Made by a program: the position numbers and the translations under genes. This document shows, piece by piece, positions 35,344-48,648 of a stretch of 64,000 bases of DNA (positions are counted from its first letter, which is position 1; every line of letters starts with the position of its first letter). The notes beneath the pieces are model-generated. The model worked only from the letters and a program-made list of their open reading frames with translations. It searched no databases and was not told the origin of the DNA. Origin of the DNA: Zygnema cylindricum (Eukaryota; Streptophyta; Zygnematophyceae; Zygnematales; Zygnemataceae); contig JBBHKE010002729.1 in assembly GCA_037447655.1 (NCBI GenBank), forward strand, positions 226,858 through 290,857, in the 5' to 3' direction.

Positions 35344-35565
35344 ATGGAGGACCTTGCAAGTAGGGCCCTTAGAAGTAGGGTCAAAAAAATACGCGTTCGT
35401 AACCAACTTGACAAAGGAACAAATGCAAATAGTGAAAACGTTGGTACTTCACAACCTAACAGGAGAAAAAGACGAGAAAATGTTGTGCCTGGATATGAGG
35501 GGAGGGAAAGGGTGGACGATGCGGGACCAAGTAAGGGCACTCAGGCGGGTTATGGAAGATGAAGA
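35344..35565 (+). CDS. unidentified basic ORF
   Basis: The frame starts MEDLASRALRSRVKKIRVRN. It has a basic cluster (PNRRKRREN) resembling a nuclear localisation signal, and a duplicated DDAGPSKGTQ unit. The DNA of that unit (GATGCGGGACCAAGTA..GGCACTCAG) is repeated in tandem near 35518 and 35569, which puts the second copy out of this frame. I recognise no family. It may be part of a transposon or a first exon. Confidence 0.25.
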
Positions 35566-35841
35566 CGATGCGGGACCAAGTAGGGGCACTCAGAGGAGTA
35601 TAGTGGAACAAGCCTCGTTTACAACGGACACCGAAGAAACCAGACGAGAGGCAGTTTCTAATCAAAAAAAGATAGTTGGGGCGGAAACCTTCTTACAGTA
35701 CTCGCGAAGCATGCCATAGAAAAATGTGCTGGGCAAACATGTACTCATGTTTTTAATGTTTTGGGTGGATATTGAGCAAATTTGAATAATTTTTTATCTC
35801 ACGAATGTGTCATGTCACGCTCAAGTGCTTTTCAGGCACAC

Positions 35842-36670
35842 TTCTACATTACCGAGGATTTCTGTACCCTTCCGACCGTACTATTCTCAGATTACGGGGA
35901 AGCCAGCACAACCTGCCGGAAGGATTAAAGTATTTCCTCTACTGAACAAGACGCTCTTTGTTTCGTGCCTAACGGAGGCTGGACGACAAAGTTCTACCGT
36001 CTGAAAGATCGCAGTTCCGCCACATAGTACTAGCTCCCACCAGCCCTAGTGGAGGGCACATTGTGGATTGCCACGTAGACTTCCGGACTGTGATCTAGAG
36101 TTTGCAGTTAGCTGTCTGTGTCAATTCAGTTCAGATTCAGCTGACCAGTGGTTAAGTAATTACATTAAGTCAAAGCTTGGCACTTCCGTGTCCTTTTCTT
36201 GGTGGTTTGGCTTATAACTGCGGATCAAATAATAACTTCCGGCCGCAAATCTAGCCGTAGCCAGATGTTCCACTTTTTGCCCCAAGCGTAGTACGGACTA
36301 TTTGGTCCTCTGTCAGTTCGATTGCTCTTGCTTGCCGCTCATTGGTTCATAGCATAGTTCTGACCTTTGGACCTGATTTTGGACAAACTTTGATGTATAA
36401 GGCGCTTGGGGCCGAAGGAGACAGGTTGCTTTTCAGTACTGTCTCCTGTGAAAACCCTCAGAAATTCCAACAACCTTCTTTTGGAGAATCTTTGTGTTGT
36501 TTGGACTCTATTGCCATCTTTGTTTTGGATTTGTCCATTTTGGGAATCATAGCACGGGCTGGTGGTTGGCACTACTATCCCTTTGGGTGATTTTTGGATT
36601 TTTCGCTTTTTGAAACTGAGAAGAGTCTAGTCGGTTCTGAGTTGCGGACACCGAGGGTTGAAGGAGTACC
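35842..36670 (+). repeat. LTR-like repeat R2, copy b
   Basis: Uninterrupted counterpart of 31830-33915. It contains an inverted CCAAT-type word (GCTCATTGG), then a TATAAGGCGCTTGGGGCC block, as an LTR promoter would. It directly precedes the gag-like region of element E. Confidence 0.45.
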
Positions 36671-37128
36671 ATACCTATTTACACTGCCATCCGGAGAGAT
36701 TTCGCGTTTCTTCATTGTCATCGTAAATTGCCGGGGTATGTTCAGCTTGCTTCGCCATCTTTTATATCTTCCATCTTCTATTTTATTTCTGTGGTCAAGG
36801 TGATATTGTTAAATCTGAAACAGCCATTCTTATTTATTTTTATATGTCCACGTGGTAGTGCATTTGTGTCTTCAGTTTAAGTCTCTTTTGCTTTGGCGGA
36901 AACTTCCCGGGGCAAAACTGCAATTTCCCGGCATTGGAAACAGTGGGTTTTTAGGGAACGAGTGCTATAGACTTCCGGTGGAATAAGCACAATTGGGGCA
37001 CCGACCTGATTACTGAGAACCCAACCCCTTTCCCCGGCTTCATGGGGAAAGTAAGGGGGAGGGGAGATCTTTTCGCTTCCCCATGCACTCATCCCTATTC
37101 CCTATCCTAGTGCCTCTCCTACCTGTGC

Positions 37129-37653
37129 ATGCATGCCTATTGGAAGGGATGGGGTCAGCAGTGGGCATTATCATTATTATGGGACGCATTCGCATTGGTG
37201 GGTTCTTTGCAGGACCCCGAGACAGGCCAGTCTGGGCAGCGGGCCCTTCACCTGTGTTTCTCTGGCACGCACGCTCGACAGAAACAAGAGTTGTTGCATA
37301 AGCTAGCCGACTTGGAACAAGAAGCCACAGCGAGTGGAGACGATGACGATGTTATGTGGTGGGACATGGAACCTCCTAAAACCCACCATCCCCGCACCTA
37401 TATGTTAAGAGCTTGGAATATGGGAGTGGGGGACAATTTTCAGCAGCTATGCTATTTAACATCAGAGCAAAGAAAAGATAAGCAAAAAATGGACCAAAAG
37501 GACCACAACAAGAAAGTGACTCGACCTTTATCTTTTACTCCCCGTTCGGTAATCGTGAACACTTATGTATACCTTGGCGTGAAGTCAACACAACCACCTC
37601 CAACACCTAATCCAAAAAGTGCCACCAGGCTTCAAACATTTTCAAGCGGATAA
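37129..37653 (+). pseudogene. gag-like region of element E
   Basis: A 174-codon frame with a low-complexity acidic run (ASGDDDDVMWWDMEPP) and a proline-rich end. It is followed in a shifted frame by a basic, coiled-coil-like stretch (KKKRLEKEALEKQIEKYL, about 37650-37730). Position between the LTR-like repeat and the protease suggests gag. No zinc knuckle is visible, and similarity to the D gag is not evident by eye. Confidence 0.35.
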
Positions 37654-37893
37654 GAAAAAACGGTTGGAAAAGGAGGCCCTTGAAAAACAAATTGAGAAAT
37701 ACCTTGCTGAACAGCCGGATAGCAACCCTCAAGGCACACCTCCGACCGCATATTCCGATATCGACAATGAGAAAGGCGGGGGGAGGAACAAGAAAAACCA
37801 GAAGAACCCATTTCACCGCCTGAAACTCAACCTCCATACTCCAAGCAAGCGATGAGGTTAGTAAGACACCTAATGCCATAAGCTCTCACCCAC

Positions 37894-38390
37894 GTGAAAA
37901 CCCTAGCTTCCTCCTATATCTTGCCAGAAGACATCCTCATTCAAGCCTTGGGGGAAGAAATTCATATAGGAAGAGAGAAAGTTGCTCTAGCAAACCTGTC
38001 CGAGACAGTCATTATGTCTTTGGAAGCAAAGACCCCTATTGTGGATAAGGATTACAAGGCTTTATTGGTGGCCCTCATTCTCAATCGAACTGGAAACTTC
38101 AAACTCAATGGATACACAGGATATCATGACGCCGTGGTCGATACCGGCACTTCCTTAGTTGATAATCACTTTGGCTCTGCAATAGATGCTCGAGGAACTC
38201 TGGTCTCATATTTGCCCAAGCGACATTTGCCTGAGCACGGTTAGCAGCGGAAGCCAACCAGTCCACAAGATTATTAAAGCCATGACCATTGAGTTTTCCA
38301 ATGACGCTGGCCAACAGGTCCGGATTCAACTCCCTTTCCTGGTGGTGCAAGGTAAGTAGTTCGAAATTATGTTGGGGATAGCTACGTGGA
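37894..38390 (+). pseudogene. retropepsin-like protease of element E
   Basis: The frame leads into HDAVVDTGTSLVDNHFG, where D-T-G (Asp codon 38140) is the catalytic triad of retroviral-type aspartic proteases. After a frame change near 38244 it continues as MTIEFSNDAGQQVRIQLPFL, then FEIMLG at 38372, which fits the C-terminal L-G turn of retropepsins. One TAG interrupts it near 38360. The D-T-G spacing to the methyltransferase is discussed under element E. Confidence 0.6.
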
Positions 38391-38490
38391 CACGGCTAAA
38401 TATGGGGCTAAGCATTTGGAAAGAACAATTAATTGTCTGAGATCTTGAAGATCCTTAGGGGACCAAGGTGGTGGTCTCCTTAGCATTGTA

Positions 38491-40400
38491 TGTTGAAAAA
38501 AATTAATTAAGATTCACTTCTTAATTTAGACTTTAGAGTGAAAAGAGAGAGAGAGAGTCATTATGGCTGCCGCCATAGTCAGAAAGAAACTGGCCGACAT
38601 GCAAACTGATTGATACATTGACAAAATGTTGCCCTAAACTAGATTTAAACCTAGGTCTACGAAGTGCTATGTAGACATATGCGTGAACCATTATGGCGTT
38701 AACAAAACGATACACGTATTTAGTTCGCTATGTATTTAAAGTGTTACGCAAAACGTCACTTTAATTAAAACTGATCAAAATTGACGAAACGGCATCTATA
38801 GTCAAACGACGCTCGCAGACGCATATCTAACCGTGTAAAATACATGATCAAACGGACAACGTCGCCCCCCGCCAAATCCAAATGACTCTTTGGTGGCTTT
38901 CAAACATAGCGGCGCGCTGTGCCACGTGGCGCCACATCATTAAATGTTGGAAAAGATAGGAGGAGGAACGATGGCTCCCATGTTGACAAGTGTCAACAAA
39001 AAAGCCATGTTGTACATGTTGGTTTTTGGAAACCTTTAGTCCTCTCTATATCACATTGCTATGTTGCCATGCTGCGCTGGTTATACCGCAACCATAGCAG
39101 CTTGTGTACTAGGTACTAAGTGTATTAGAACGTACAAAATTGGAATTCAAGTGACGAGAAGAAACATAGACGAAAAGTACGGTTTGCGTAAAGGGAAATG
39201 GACGGCGCTACACTTCAAATACATGTGTCACTCCGTGAGGAAGTCAAGATTGGTTGTTCTCGATGGAAAAGTACAGTTTCATTTTGGGGACTGGATTTAC
39301 ACGTGGAGGTTCATCTTCGGTGATGAAAGAATACGTGGAAGGCGGACAGAGTCCGCCGTCATTTTTGGAAGAGAAATATCTAATGTGCTGTCATTTTATG
39401 TCGGCCGTATGAAACATAATGCGGTGGTCAACATGTGATGAATTGGACTCCACCGGAGCAACGGATTGCAAGGCCGTCAACTATGTCAATTTGGTGAGGG
39501 ACTCAAAATCGCGTCCATCACATGTTATTTATCATGGACGGTCCAGATTCATTTGACAAAACTCGTATGGTTTGTAAATAGTTACAACAATGTTTTTGTC
39601 CTACGTGCATTAATTATCAGTGTAGATTCATTCATCCTGACATATCTCGAAGTATTTGGATATACTCACATTAATACAGATAGTTGATTGATTACGTACG
39701 GCTGGTATGCCTCCGTACATAGAGTAGTAAGCTCTAGTGTATATTTGTAGGACTTAGTCATTTTCAGGTTTAGGAACTTTTTGGACGTAAACTGTTTGCT
39801 TCTTTTTGGGAATTTCATCTGAGAATTGCTCTCATTTTTATTGGCACAATTATCTGAAATTTTGCATGTGTGTTCCTCCTTGTATTGAAAATATCGTAGC
39901 AAATTTGCAGACCTATTGTGTGTCTGAATTGCTTGGGGCTTCATTTTGAAGCTGGTCATATTTATCAAAGTTCTGGCAGGTTGTTTTTCTGCAACTTTGA
40001 CTAGGTGTTGTGATTATTCGGTTAGGTATTGTTATATAAAATCTGGTGGGAATACTTAGTGGCCTTGGAACTATCTGGTTGAGTAGTTTCAGCTTGTTTA
40101 GGTTAGTCTGTAGACTTCTGAGTGGAATCAAAGGATGCTGTTTTGGGGTAGTTTGTGGTGCTTCCGAGGGTACATTCATGGGCTGAAAATGGATATGAAC
40201 AACAGTACAATGGTCGTACAACAAGTACAATCGGCCACTGTACCTTCTTGTACTATACACCCTTTTGATTGGCCGAGGGTAGAGTAATAAGTAGTTGTGA
40301 GTAAGAGTTAAGGGACTTAGCGTGTTTGAGGCGCCTCTTTCCAGGTGACATTTTGTATTTATATGCCATCTATGGCTAGCCCTAACTTATTGCTTAGGCG
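38491..40400 (+). repeat. 5' LTR of element C (with a solo LTR inside)
   Basis: It starts TGTTGAAAAAAATTAATTAAG. It matches the 3' LTR block for block up to AACTTATTGCTTAGG near 40395, after which the LTR end is deleted. The extra 1188 bp at 39017-40204 has no counterpart in the 3' LTR. Confidence 0.8.
39017..40204 (+). mobile_element. solo LTR, 1188 bp, with GTACA target duplication
   Basis: It begins TGTTGG and ends CAACA (short inverted termini, TG..CA). It is flanked by GTACA at 39012-39016 and 40205-40209, and the 3' LTR of element C shows the uninterrupted site. It is homologous to 31881-33115. No internal coding region remains, consistent with LTR-LTR recombination. The 125-codon frame at 39061 has no retroelement motif. 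Confidence 0.8.
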
Positions 40401-43254
40401 AGGAAAAAGATGACGTAACCTAACTGAAAGAAGAGATTGTGGAGCTACTTCTTAAACCAAAAGCCATCGAGAAGCATGCGGACATTCTACAGAGACAAAA
40501 GTGTGCTTTCGGAGGTAAGAGGGATCCACCTGAGGATGGGTTGATCAAAGACTCAGGGGCCGGTTTACTAAATTAAGAAAAATTCCAACAGTTGAGATAG
40601 AGTATGGAGATGATAGAGTAGAAACCATAAGTCTTATTTGATTGGTTGATTTAAAAGTTCTAGTTGATGGAAAGGCTTCACTTATAACACTCTCAGATGT
40701 TCTTTACATTCCACAGCTTAGCAAGAATTTAGTCTCTACAGCTGTTCTAGATGAAAAAGAGTTCGAAACCGGAACTAAGAATGGAATCTTCACAGCTAGC
40801 TTTGATAATGAGGTTTATTTCATAGCTAAAAAGGGTAGTCAAGGAATTTTCAGAATTGTACTTTGCTATAAAAAGGGTGTTCTCTACTCATGTGGAAGTG
40901 ATATGATTTGGCACAAGAGGTTAGGGCATGTGAATCTAGATAGATTAAACAAAATGAAGAAAAAGGGAATATTGTATAGAATTGAGTTTAGAGATGATGA
41001 GACCTTAGATGATTATAGTGGATGTGCCCAAGGAAAGATTCATAAACTTCTATTTCCAAAGGCATCCACATTTAGAAAAGAGAAAGTATTAGATCTAGTT
41101 CACATTGATGTTTGGGGACCAGCTAGGTATGCTTCACACGAGGGGAAAAGATGGATGCTAACCATTACAGATGATTGGTCTTAATACACTAAGGTATATT
41201 TCCTTAGACATAAGTCAAAGGTACTAAGGTGTTTCAAAGAATAAAAAGTATGGAGTAAAAAATTACATGAAACCTCACTAAAGGAGATAAGAAGTGATAA
41301 TGGGAAAGAATACACCTTAAAGGAATTTGAAGAATTTTTTAAAGAAGAAAGAATCCATCATGAGAAAACTGTTCCTTATAATCCAAAACAAAATGGAGTA
41401 GCGGAAAAAGTTAATAGAAATTTAGGAGATATGTTGAGAAGCATGCTAACGGATAAAAAAATAGGATTGAATTTTTGGGCTAAGTTTATGAACTATGCTA
41501 ACTTCATCGAAAATAGAGTGTTAACTTCGGCAAATAAGGAGGAAACTCCGTATGAAAGGTGGACAAGAAGAAAACCAGATTTGTCTAGTTTGAGAGTGTT
41601 CAAAGTCAAGTCTATAGTTTAGATTCCGATAATACTAAATGGAAGTTAGAAGGAAGAGGGAAACCAGGATATCTTGTAGGATATGATGAGAGCACAAAAG
41701 GATAACGAGTGTATGACTTGAAAAAGAGAGATATCATTTTGGTAAAACACATAGTGGTGATGAATGAAGTAAAGTCTATTGATCCTGTCAAATATAACAA
41801 AGAAGTTAAAATCAGATTTGAATCAAGTCAGTATTCTGACTTTGACTTGGGAAATGAAGAGAAGGAAGACGCTCAGAAGGAAAAATCTGCATATGTGCCA
41901 ACGGAGAAGGACGAAAAGACAACATCCGAGGTGACACCACAATACTAAGGGGAAACCGACGAGGAACTTGATCAAACACCGGAAATGGAAGATAGGGGAG
42001 ATGAAAATCTTACAAAACAAAACCCGAGGATTCCTTCTATGCTGGCGTCAAATTTTGAAGGAGGAAAAAAAAGCAGTAAACGGCTTTAAGAAAGACATGT
42101 AAATGACAAACTTACAAAGATGTCTCACTCAGAAGAACCTCATACATACTTTGAGGCCATAAATACTCAAAAAGAAGCCGGTGGATCACTGCCATCAATG
42201 AAGAAACGACCTCTATCATGGAAGCCAATACATGGGAGTTGGTAGATTGTCCACCAGACAGAAAACCGATTGGGTGTAAGTGGGTTTTTAAGCTTAAACT
42301 AAACCCGTATAATACCATTGAAAGATATAAGGCTATGGTGGTGTTTAAAGGTTATACTTAGAAAGAAGGAATAGACTATGAAGAAACCTTTACACCCGTA
42401 GTCAGATTCCCTTCTGTCAGAATCCTCTTAAGTTTAGCCGCAACATAGGATATGGAAATACACCAGATGGAGATTAAGACCGCCTTCTTAAAAGGAGAGT
42501 TGGAAGAAGAAATCTACATGAGACAACCGGAAGGATTCGTTGAAAGTGGCGAAGAAAGCAAGGTGTGCAAAATGATAAAGTCACTTTATGACATTAAGCA
42601 AGCCCCGCGGCAATGGAGCATAAAATTGGACGAGTTTTGACAAGTTTGGGATACATTAAAATAAGTTCAGATCACTCGATATATATATTTGAGGATGAAA
42701 ATGGAGTGATATTTATTGCTATTTATGTTGATGATTTGTTAGTCTTAAACAAGTCCTTAGATAAAATTAACAAACTCAAACAAGATTTGAGAAGTCGGTT
42801 TGGCATGAAAGATCTCGGCGAAGCAAAATATATTTTGGGGATTCAAATTGAGAGGGATAGAGGGTACATAATTATAAGACTCACTCAAAAAGATGTTATT
42901 GATAATATGCTGGAAAAGTTTTAGATGGAGAAAGCAAATGGGTGTACCACTCCCATGGATCTAAAAAAATGTATCGCAGGGGAGTGAAGAGGGAGGGATA
43001 TTGATTTTGAATGATAAGGTGGATAAAGAATAAAAGAGGTTTATGGAAGGAATGGCTTATAGGCAAATTGTAAGCAGTTTAATATACTATGAATTGTACA
43101 CGTCCAGACATAGCTGCGGCTGTAGGTGTTCTCAGTAGACGTCTAAATGAACCTATGAAAGAAGACTATGAAGCAGCCAAAAGAGTGATTAGATATTTGG
43201 TTGGAATAAGGGAGTTATGGTTGCATTTGGGAGGGGAGCACAATGACATCACCA
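40401..43254 (+). pseudogene. copia pol of element C, first part
   Basis: Ty1/copia polyprotein remnant. Near 40550 is a decayed protease D-S-G-A. Integrase at 40880-41620 has HKRLGHVNLDRLNKMKK, CSGC-like YSGCAQGKIH, VHIDVWGP and PYERWTRRKPD. Reverse transcriptase at 42440-42924 has [19 protein letters not shown] and a YVDD box at 42724-42735. The RNase H start (LGGEHNDITT) ends at the B insertion. TAA, TAG and TGA stops and frameshifts recur (e.g. 41182, 41620, 42638, 42922). It belongs to a different subfamily from A, B and F, judged by wording. Confidence 0.85.
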
Positions 43255-44299
43255 TGAAACTCTGAGACCTTCCTAAGTCCTCAGAGTGGACAGCTTCCAA
43301 GAAGCCTCTAGGATAACCCTGACCCCTTTGTGTTTCAGCAAAAATAACTCCCACCCTGGCAGACAATGACTCTTACCAACTTCACCCCTCTGAAAGCAAG
43401 ACTCCCTTGAGTTGATAGCAAAAAGAATCTCTAAATTTGCTCCCCTAAGCACTAAGTTATGGAGGGTCAAAGTTGACCTTTTGTACACAAGCTCTCTGGG
43501 AGAGAGGGTCCTATCTCCTAATTTTTCTAAGTCCTATCTCTCTCACAAACTCTATCTACTGATGTACACAACCAATCAGATTACAGTTCCGTACACAAAA
43601 GTACAGTTGCCGGTGTACTTTCTGTACTAACACTGTACGACATGGCCTAAATGTCGACACGTGGTATGTCCGAATTCGCTCCTATAATCCTTGGAGATGT
43701 CGCGATCCAATGTAACTCCGCCACGTGTCATCTGATGTGGCGATGCCCACAAACCGCCGAATTCTTCTCCCGCGATCTCGGCGCTAATTCAGGCCGTCCG
43801 ATTAAATTCACATTTAATCGTAGCCGTAATAAATACATGCGCGTTATTCGTTTCATAAAAGAAATAAATGCACGGTATTGGTTTCTTTCCGTACCGTAAT
43901 CCGTACTTTTACATTACTGGATCTATGTATACCATAAATAGTTACACTTTAATGAATTATCCAAATTGATAATGTTTAATTAATTATCGAACTACATATG
44001 TCGTAACACTAGTCTAGAGTTAATCGGCTAAGGCTACCGACTATCGGCAGTTTGCCAGCCGGCAGGTACCAGGATCAAATCATGTGGCCGGTACATACCT
44101 TTTAGTTAAAAACCCCTAACTAATATATATTTCCCATAACCTCTGGATAGCCTAGGTAGCCATGGCTCGAGCTCCCTCTCCAATTTCTCAGTGACTGCAA
44201 CAAGTTTGAGACTTAGAGAGAGAAGTTAGAGATAGACTGCCTCGGCTTCTTTCTATTTAGACCTAGAAAATACTAAAAAATGGACCATTAATTTCTACA
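43255..44299 (-). repeat. 3' LTR of element B
   Basis: On the minus strand it runs TGTAGAAATTAATGG to ACTCTGAGAGTTTCA-type end (plus strand TGAAACTCTGAG at the left edge). It carries about 75-90 bp (near 43915-44000) that the 5' LTR lacks. The tRNA-like patch is at about 44013-44100. Confidence 0.9.
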
Positions 44300-44312
44300 C
44301 TCCCGTTATTTT

Positions 44313-47300
44313 CTAGTCAATCTTTAATTTCAGACCACACTTCTCCCTGCAGAAAATTAGCTTAGGGGAAGGCACAGGTTTGGTCATCATATATGCTACC
44401 ATCTCACTATCTGGTCGGTACTCTAAACTGATTATTTTGTTTCCTACTTTCTCTCTAACAAAGCTGAGTCTAATGTCCATGTGTTTGGCTTTAAAATGAT
44501 GTTTAGGATTGGCAGAAATAGCGATTGCTGCCTGATTATCACAAAATATTTTCTGCACACCACTCTTAAGGTGACCAAGCTCACCAAGCAAAGACTTGAC
44601 CCACATCAATTCTTTTACAGCAGAGCAAGAGGCCATATACTCAGCCTCCATGGTGGACTGAGCAATAACCTTTTGCTGTTTGCTACTCCAACAGCAAGCC
44701 CCATCACCCACATATAATACATATCCAGAAAGTCATCTCCTCATTGGAGCATCACCATAAGTGGCATCAATCCAAGTTGTGATATCAGTATTCTCCCCAC
44801 CCAAATGCAACCATAGATCCCTAGTTCCTATCAAATATCTAACGACTCTCTTAGCTGCAGCCCAAACCCTTTTAGTGGGAGCATTTAGACTTCTACTCAA
44901 CACTCCTACAGCTGCAGCTAAATCCGGCCGGGTACAATTCATAAAAAAGATTAGACTTCCCACTACTTGCCTGTAAGGAAAAGTCTGCATGAACTTCTGT
45001 TCTTCAAGAGATAATTCATCGTCTAAGACTATGACTCCTTCTTCCTCACTCCCCTCACTTCCTTTGTTCACTCCATTGGAGTTGTACAACTATTATCTTT
45101 ATCAATTTGAAATTTTTCAAGCATGTTCGCTATTGCTTCTTTTAGAGTCAATCTTATAATTTTTCTTTTTCGGTCTCGTTCTACTTGAATTCCCAAAATA
45201 TTTTTTGCTTCCCCCATATCTTTCATTTCAATTCTCCCCTTAAGATCGGTTTTCAGTTTATTATTTTTTCCCATTGATTTACTTAAAACAAGCAAATCAT
45301 CAACATAAATTTCAAAAAATATAAAACCTTCCTCATCATCGAAAACATAGATTGAGTGATCTGAGCTGATCCAGATATATCCCAGACTGGTAAGAAACTC
45401 ACCAAGCTTCTTATTCCACTGTCGAGGCGCATGTTTCAAACCATAAAGAGATTTAATCAGTCGTCATACCTTACTCTCCTCTCCTTCCTCCACAAAACCT
45501 TCGGGTTGTCGCATGTAGATCTCCTCTTCCAATTCTCCATGCAAAAAGGCTGTCTTGATGTCCATCTGGTGCACTTCCATGTCTTCCGCTGCTACCTGGC
45601 TGAGAAGTATGTGGACGGAGGGAAATCTGACCACCGGGGCAAATGTTTCCTCGTAGTCAATTCCCTCCTTTTGTGTAAATCCCTTTGCCACTAGTCGGGC
45701 CTTGTAGCGCTCGATTGTGTTATCTGGGTTCAGTTTTAATTTGAAAACCCACTTACAGCCGATTCGTTTTCGGTAAGGTGGACAATCCACGAGCTCCCAA
45801 GTATCGGCTGCCATAATTGAGGCCATCTCCTCATTGATGGCTGTCTTCCACCGATTTTTTTCTGGACAAGTCATCGCCTCTCTATGAGTTTGAGGTTCAT
45901 CTTTATGAGATAGTTTAGTTACCTTGTTATTAACCTCTTTTTCTTGCAGTCTTTTGATACTTCACCTTCCTCCCTCAAAATCTATGGCCGGAATAGATGG
46001 TTTTCGTGGGTTCTTTCGAACAATCTCGACATCTCCCCTTTCCCTTCATTCCGAATTAGTTTCCACCACCTCTTCCGCTTAGGTAGAGTTGTCACTAGAG
46101 TTTCCTTAGGCGAGTTCTTTTTGGTCTGATTTACGCGTGCAAGAATGTCATCTTCTCTAAAACTTGGATAGTTAGGAAGTTCTAAGTCATCGGAATTTTT
46201 TAACTCAAATCTGATTTTTACTGACTTTGTATATTTGAAGGGATCCATGGACTTTTCTTCATCCATAACTACTAGATGATTTACTAAGATTATATCTTCC
46301 CTTTTTAGATCATAAACTCTATATCCTTTAACATCCTCATCATATCCTAATAAGTATCGCGGTTTTCCTTTAGGATCTAGCTTCTAATTAGACCGATCTG
46401 TATCTAGACTGAATACTTGACTGCCGAAAACCTTTAAGTGAGATATGTTTGGTTTTTGGCCTGTCCATCTCTCATAAGGTGTTTGATCTTCTATAGCTGA
46501 AGTAAGAACTCTATTTATGAGGTAATTAGCACAATTCATTGTTTCGCCCAAAACCTTTTTCCTACCTTCTTTTCTAACAACATACTTGTAGCACTATCAC
46601 TTAGTGTTCTATTTAACCTTTTAGCTACCCTATTTTGTTTCGTGTTTTCTGGAACTGTCTTTTGGTGTTGGACCCCATCTTCCCTCAGAAAATCCTCAAA
46701 CTGGTTAGAAGTATACTCTCCACCATTGTCACCCCTTATTCTCTTGATTGGAGTTTCATGTAGTTTTTCGCTCCATGCTTTATATTGTCTAAAACAATCC
46801 TAAGTTTCGGACTTGTTTTTCAAAAAATACACTCGGGAATATGGAGACCAATAATAAGTGATAGTCATCATAAATCTCTTCCCCCCCGGTGAGGGCACTT
46901 TAGCCGGTCCCCAATTATCAGTGTGTACTAGATCTAGAATTTTTTCTCCCTTATAGTTGGCTGTTTTAGGAAAGGGTAATCTGTGTGTTTTACCTTAAGC
47001 ACATCCACTAGAATCACTTATATTATCACTCTCATTGAACTTAATCCCTTCCACCACTCCCATCTTTTTCATCTCTCTTAACTTGTATAGATTCCAATGC
47101 CCAAGCCTGTTATGCCATATCATAATATCATGAACACCTGCATAATAAAGTTTCTTCGTTTCATTACTTAAAACCAGCCTTAACATCTCATGGCTACCTT
47201 TCTCAGCAATGACATAGACATCCTCCTCAAAACTAGCAGTAAAGACTCCTTCCCTAGTGCTAGTAAAAAAACCCTTATCATCTAATAAGGATGTAGAGAT

Positions 47301-48530
47301 GAGGTTTTTGTTCAGCTCCGCAATAAACAATACATCAGAGAATGTTACTATGGATGTCTTTCGTTCTACTAACACTTTCAAATCTACCGATCCTACAAAA
47401 GTAGTGGTGACTATCCTCCCATCCCCGTACTCTATCTCTACGGTGGGAATATTTCTTATCCTAGTGAACAGGTGCCTATCCTTACACATGTGCATGGAGG
47501 CACCTGAATCTATAATCCTGCCTGCTTCACCTTTTAATCGAACGTAAGCACATTTCTGCCTTCGTGGAATTTCGACCTCATTATTCGCAACCAACTCCTC
47601 ATCTAAAAAGAGCTCATCGTCCTCGTCCTCGGATTTCGCCTCATGTACTTGTGTCACAAGGGCCTTTTTCTTTCCTCTTGGGGTACCACCAGTCTTCCCC
47701 TCCTTTAACCGAAGCTCGGTTAGCTTAGTGCACTCTGCCATATAGTGCCCAGGTTTCTTACAAAAATGACATAAACCTTTGGGAGCCTTTGGTTCGAACT
47801 CGTTGGTCTGATTTTTCTGCTCTCTCCCCCCATAGTTTTCCGACTGATTTCCGAGAATCCTTGTTCCTCCAATCGGTTGCAGTTGCCAAGGCTTGGCCAC
47901 TCTTTCCTCCCCTTCGAATCTCAATCGTATTCTCCCGAACGATAATCAACCCTACCACTGAGTTCCATATCCACCTTGAGTTCGGCAAGTCCTGCACACG
48001 GTTGACTATGTTCTCGAACTCATCGGGTAACTTCATCAGTAAACATTTAACCTTTTATTTTTCACTAAAATATTTTCCCGCACTCTCTAGCTCCATGAAG
48101 AGTGTAGCAAGCTCATTGCAAAAATCCAACATTTTCCCCCCTTTGTATACATACTCCTTAACTTTCTAATCAGCCAGCTGTTGTTGCTGAATCGTACCAC
48201 TTCGGTACATCTCTATGAGAGCCATCCAAAGATTGGATGCTCTTTCTACCTGCAAACAAGGACATGCAAGTCCTTGAGTGAGATGGCGTAGGATGAAGTG
48301 TATTGCCGCCATATTGTTGAATTCCTAGGTTTCAGTATCATTCTCTTCGTTCTTCGGAATAGGTGAAATAAATGTCGAACCAGTTGCTATTGGTGTGGTC
48401 GCCTCCCTCTCCTTTCCTCTGTCCACCACCTCTCCTTCTTTTGTTTCCTCCGTTGAAGGTGGATCCTCTTTCTTGGTGAATATGCTTCCTCCAAACCATG
48501 GAGGGATTCTAAGACTTGATGGACACTCCA
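44313..48530 (-). pseudogene. gag-pol of copia element B
   Basis: Read on the minus strand. Gag runs from about 48530, with an intact C-X2-C-X4-H-X4-C knuckle (CHFCKKPGHYMAEC, about 47730-47770). Protease IIDSGASMHM lies near 47510. Integrase N-terminal HNRLGHWNLYKL and SGCA occur near 47000-47110, then DNA for VHTDNWGP near 46930. RT at 45068-45874 has EVHQMDIKTAFLHGELEEE and YVDDLLVLS. RNase H at 44313-44711 has STMEAEYMASCSAVKELMWV and ends CGLKLKID. Breaks occur near 46990 (stop), 46540 (GGCGAAAC shift), 45990, 45465 and 45070-45090. All catalytic blocks are recognisable, so it is a recent but inactive copy. Confidence 0.9.
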
Positions 48531-48648
48531 ACCATCAACTCAGATCCCCCAAAACCTTTTTTCGCATAGAGCTCTTATCATCATACTTTCCCAGTATATG
48601 AAGCTAGTTCCATTAAAGATTAGTATCTTGGAAGGTGGGCCCAAAACT

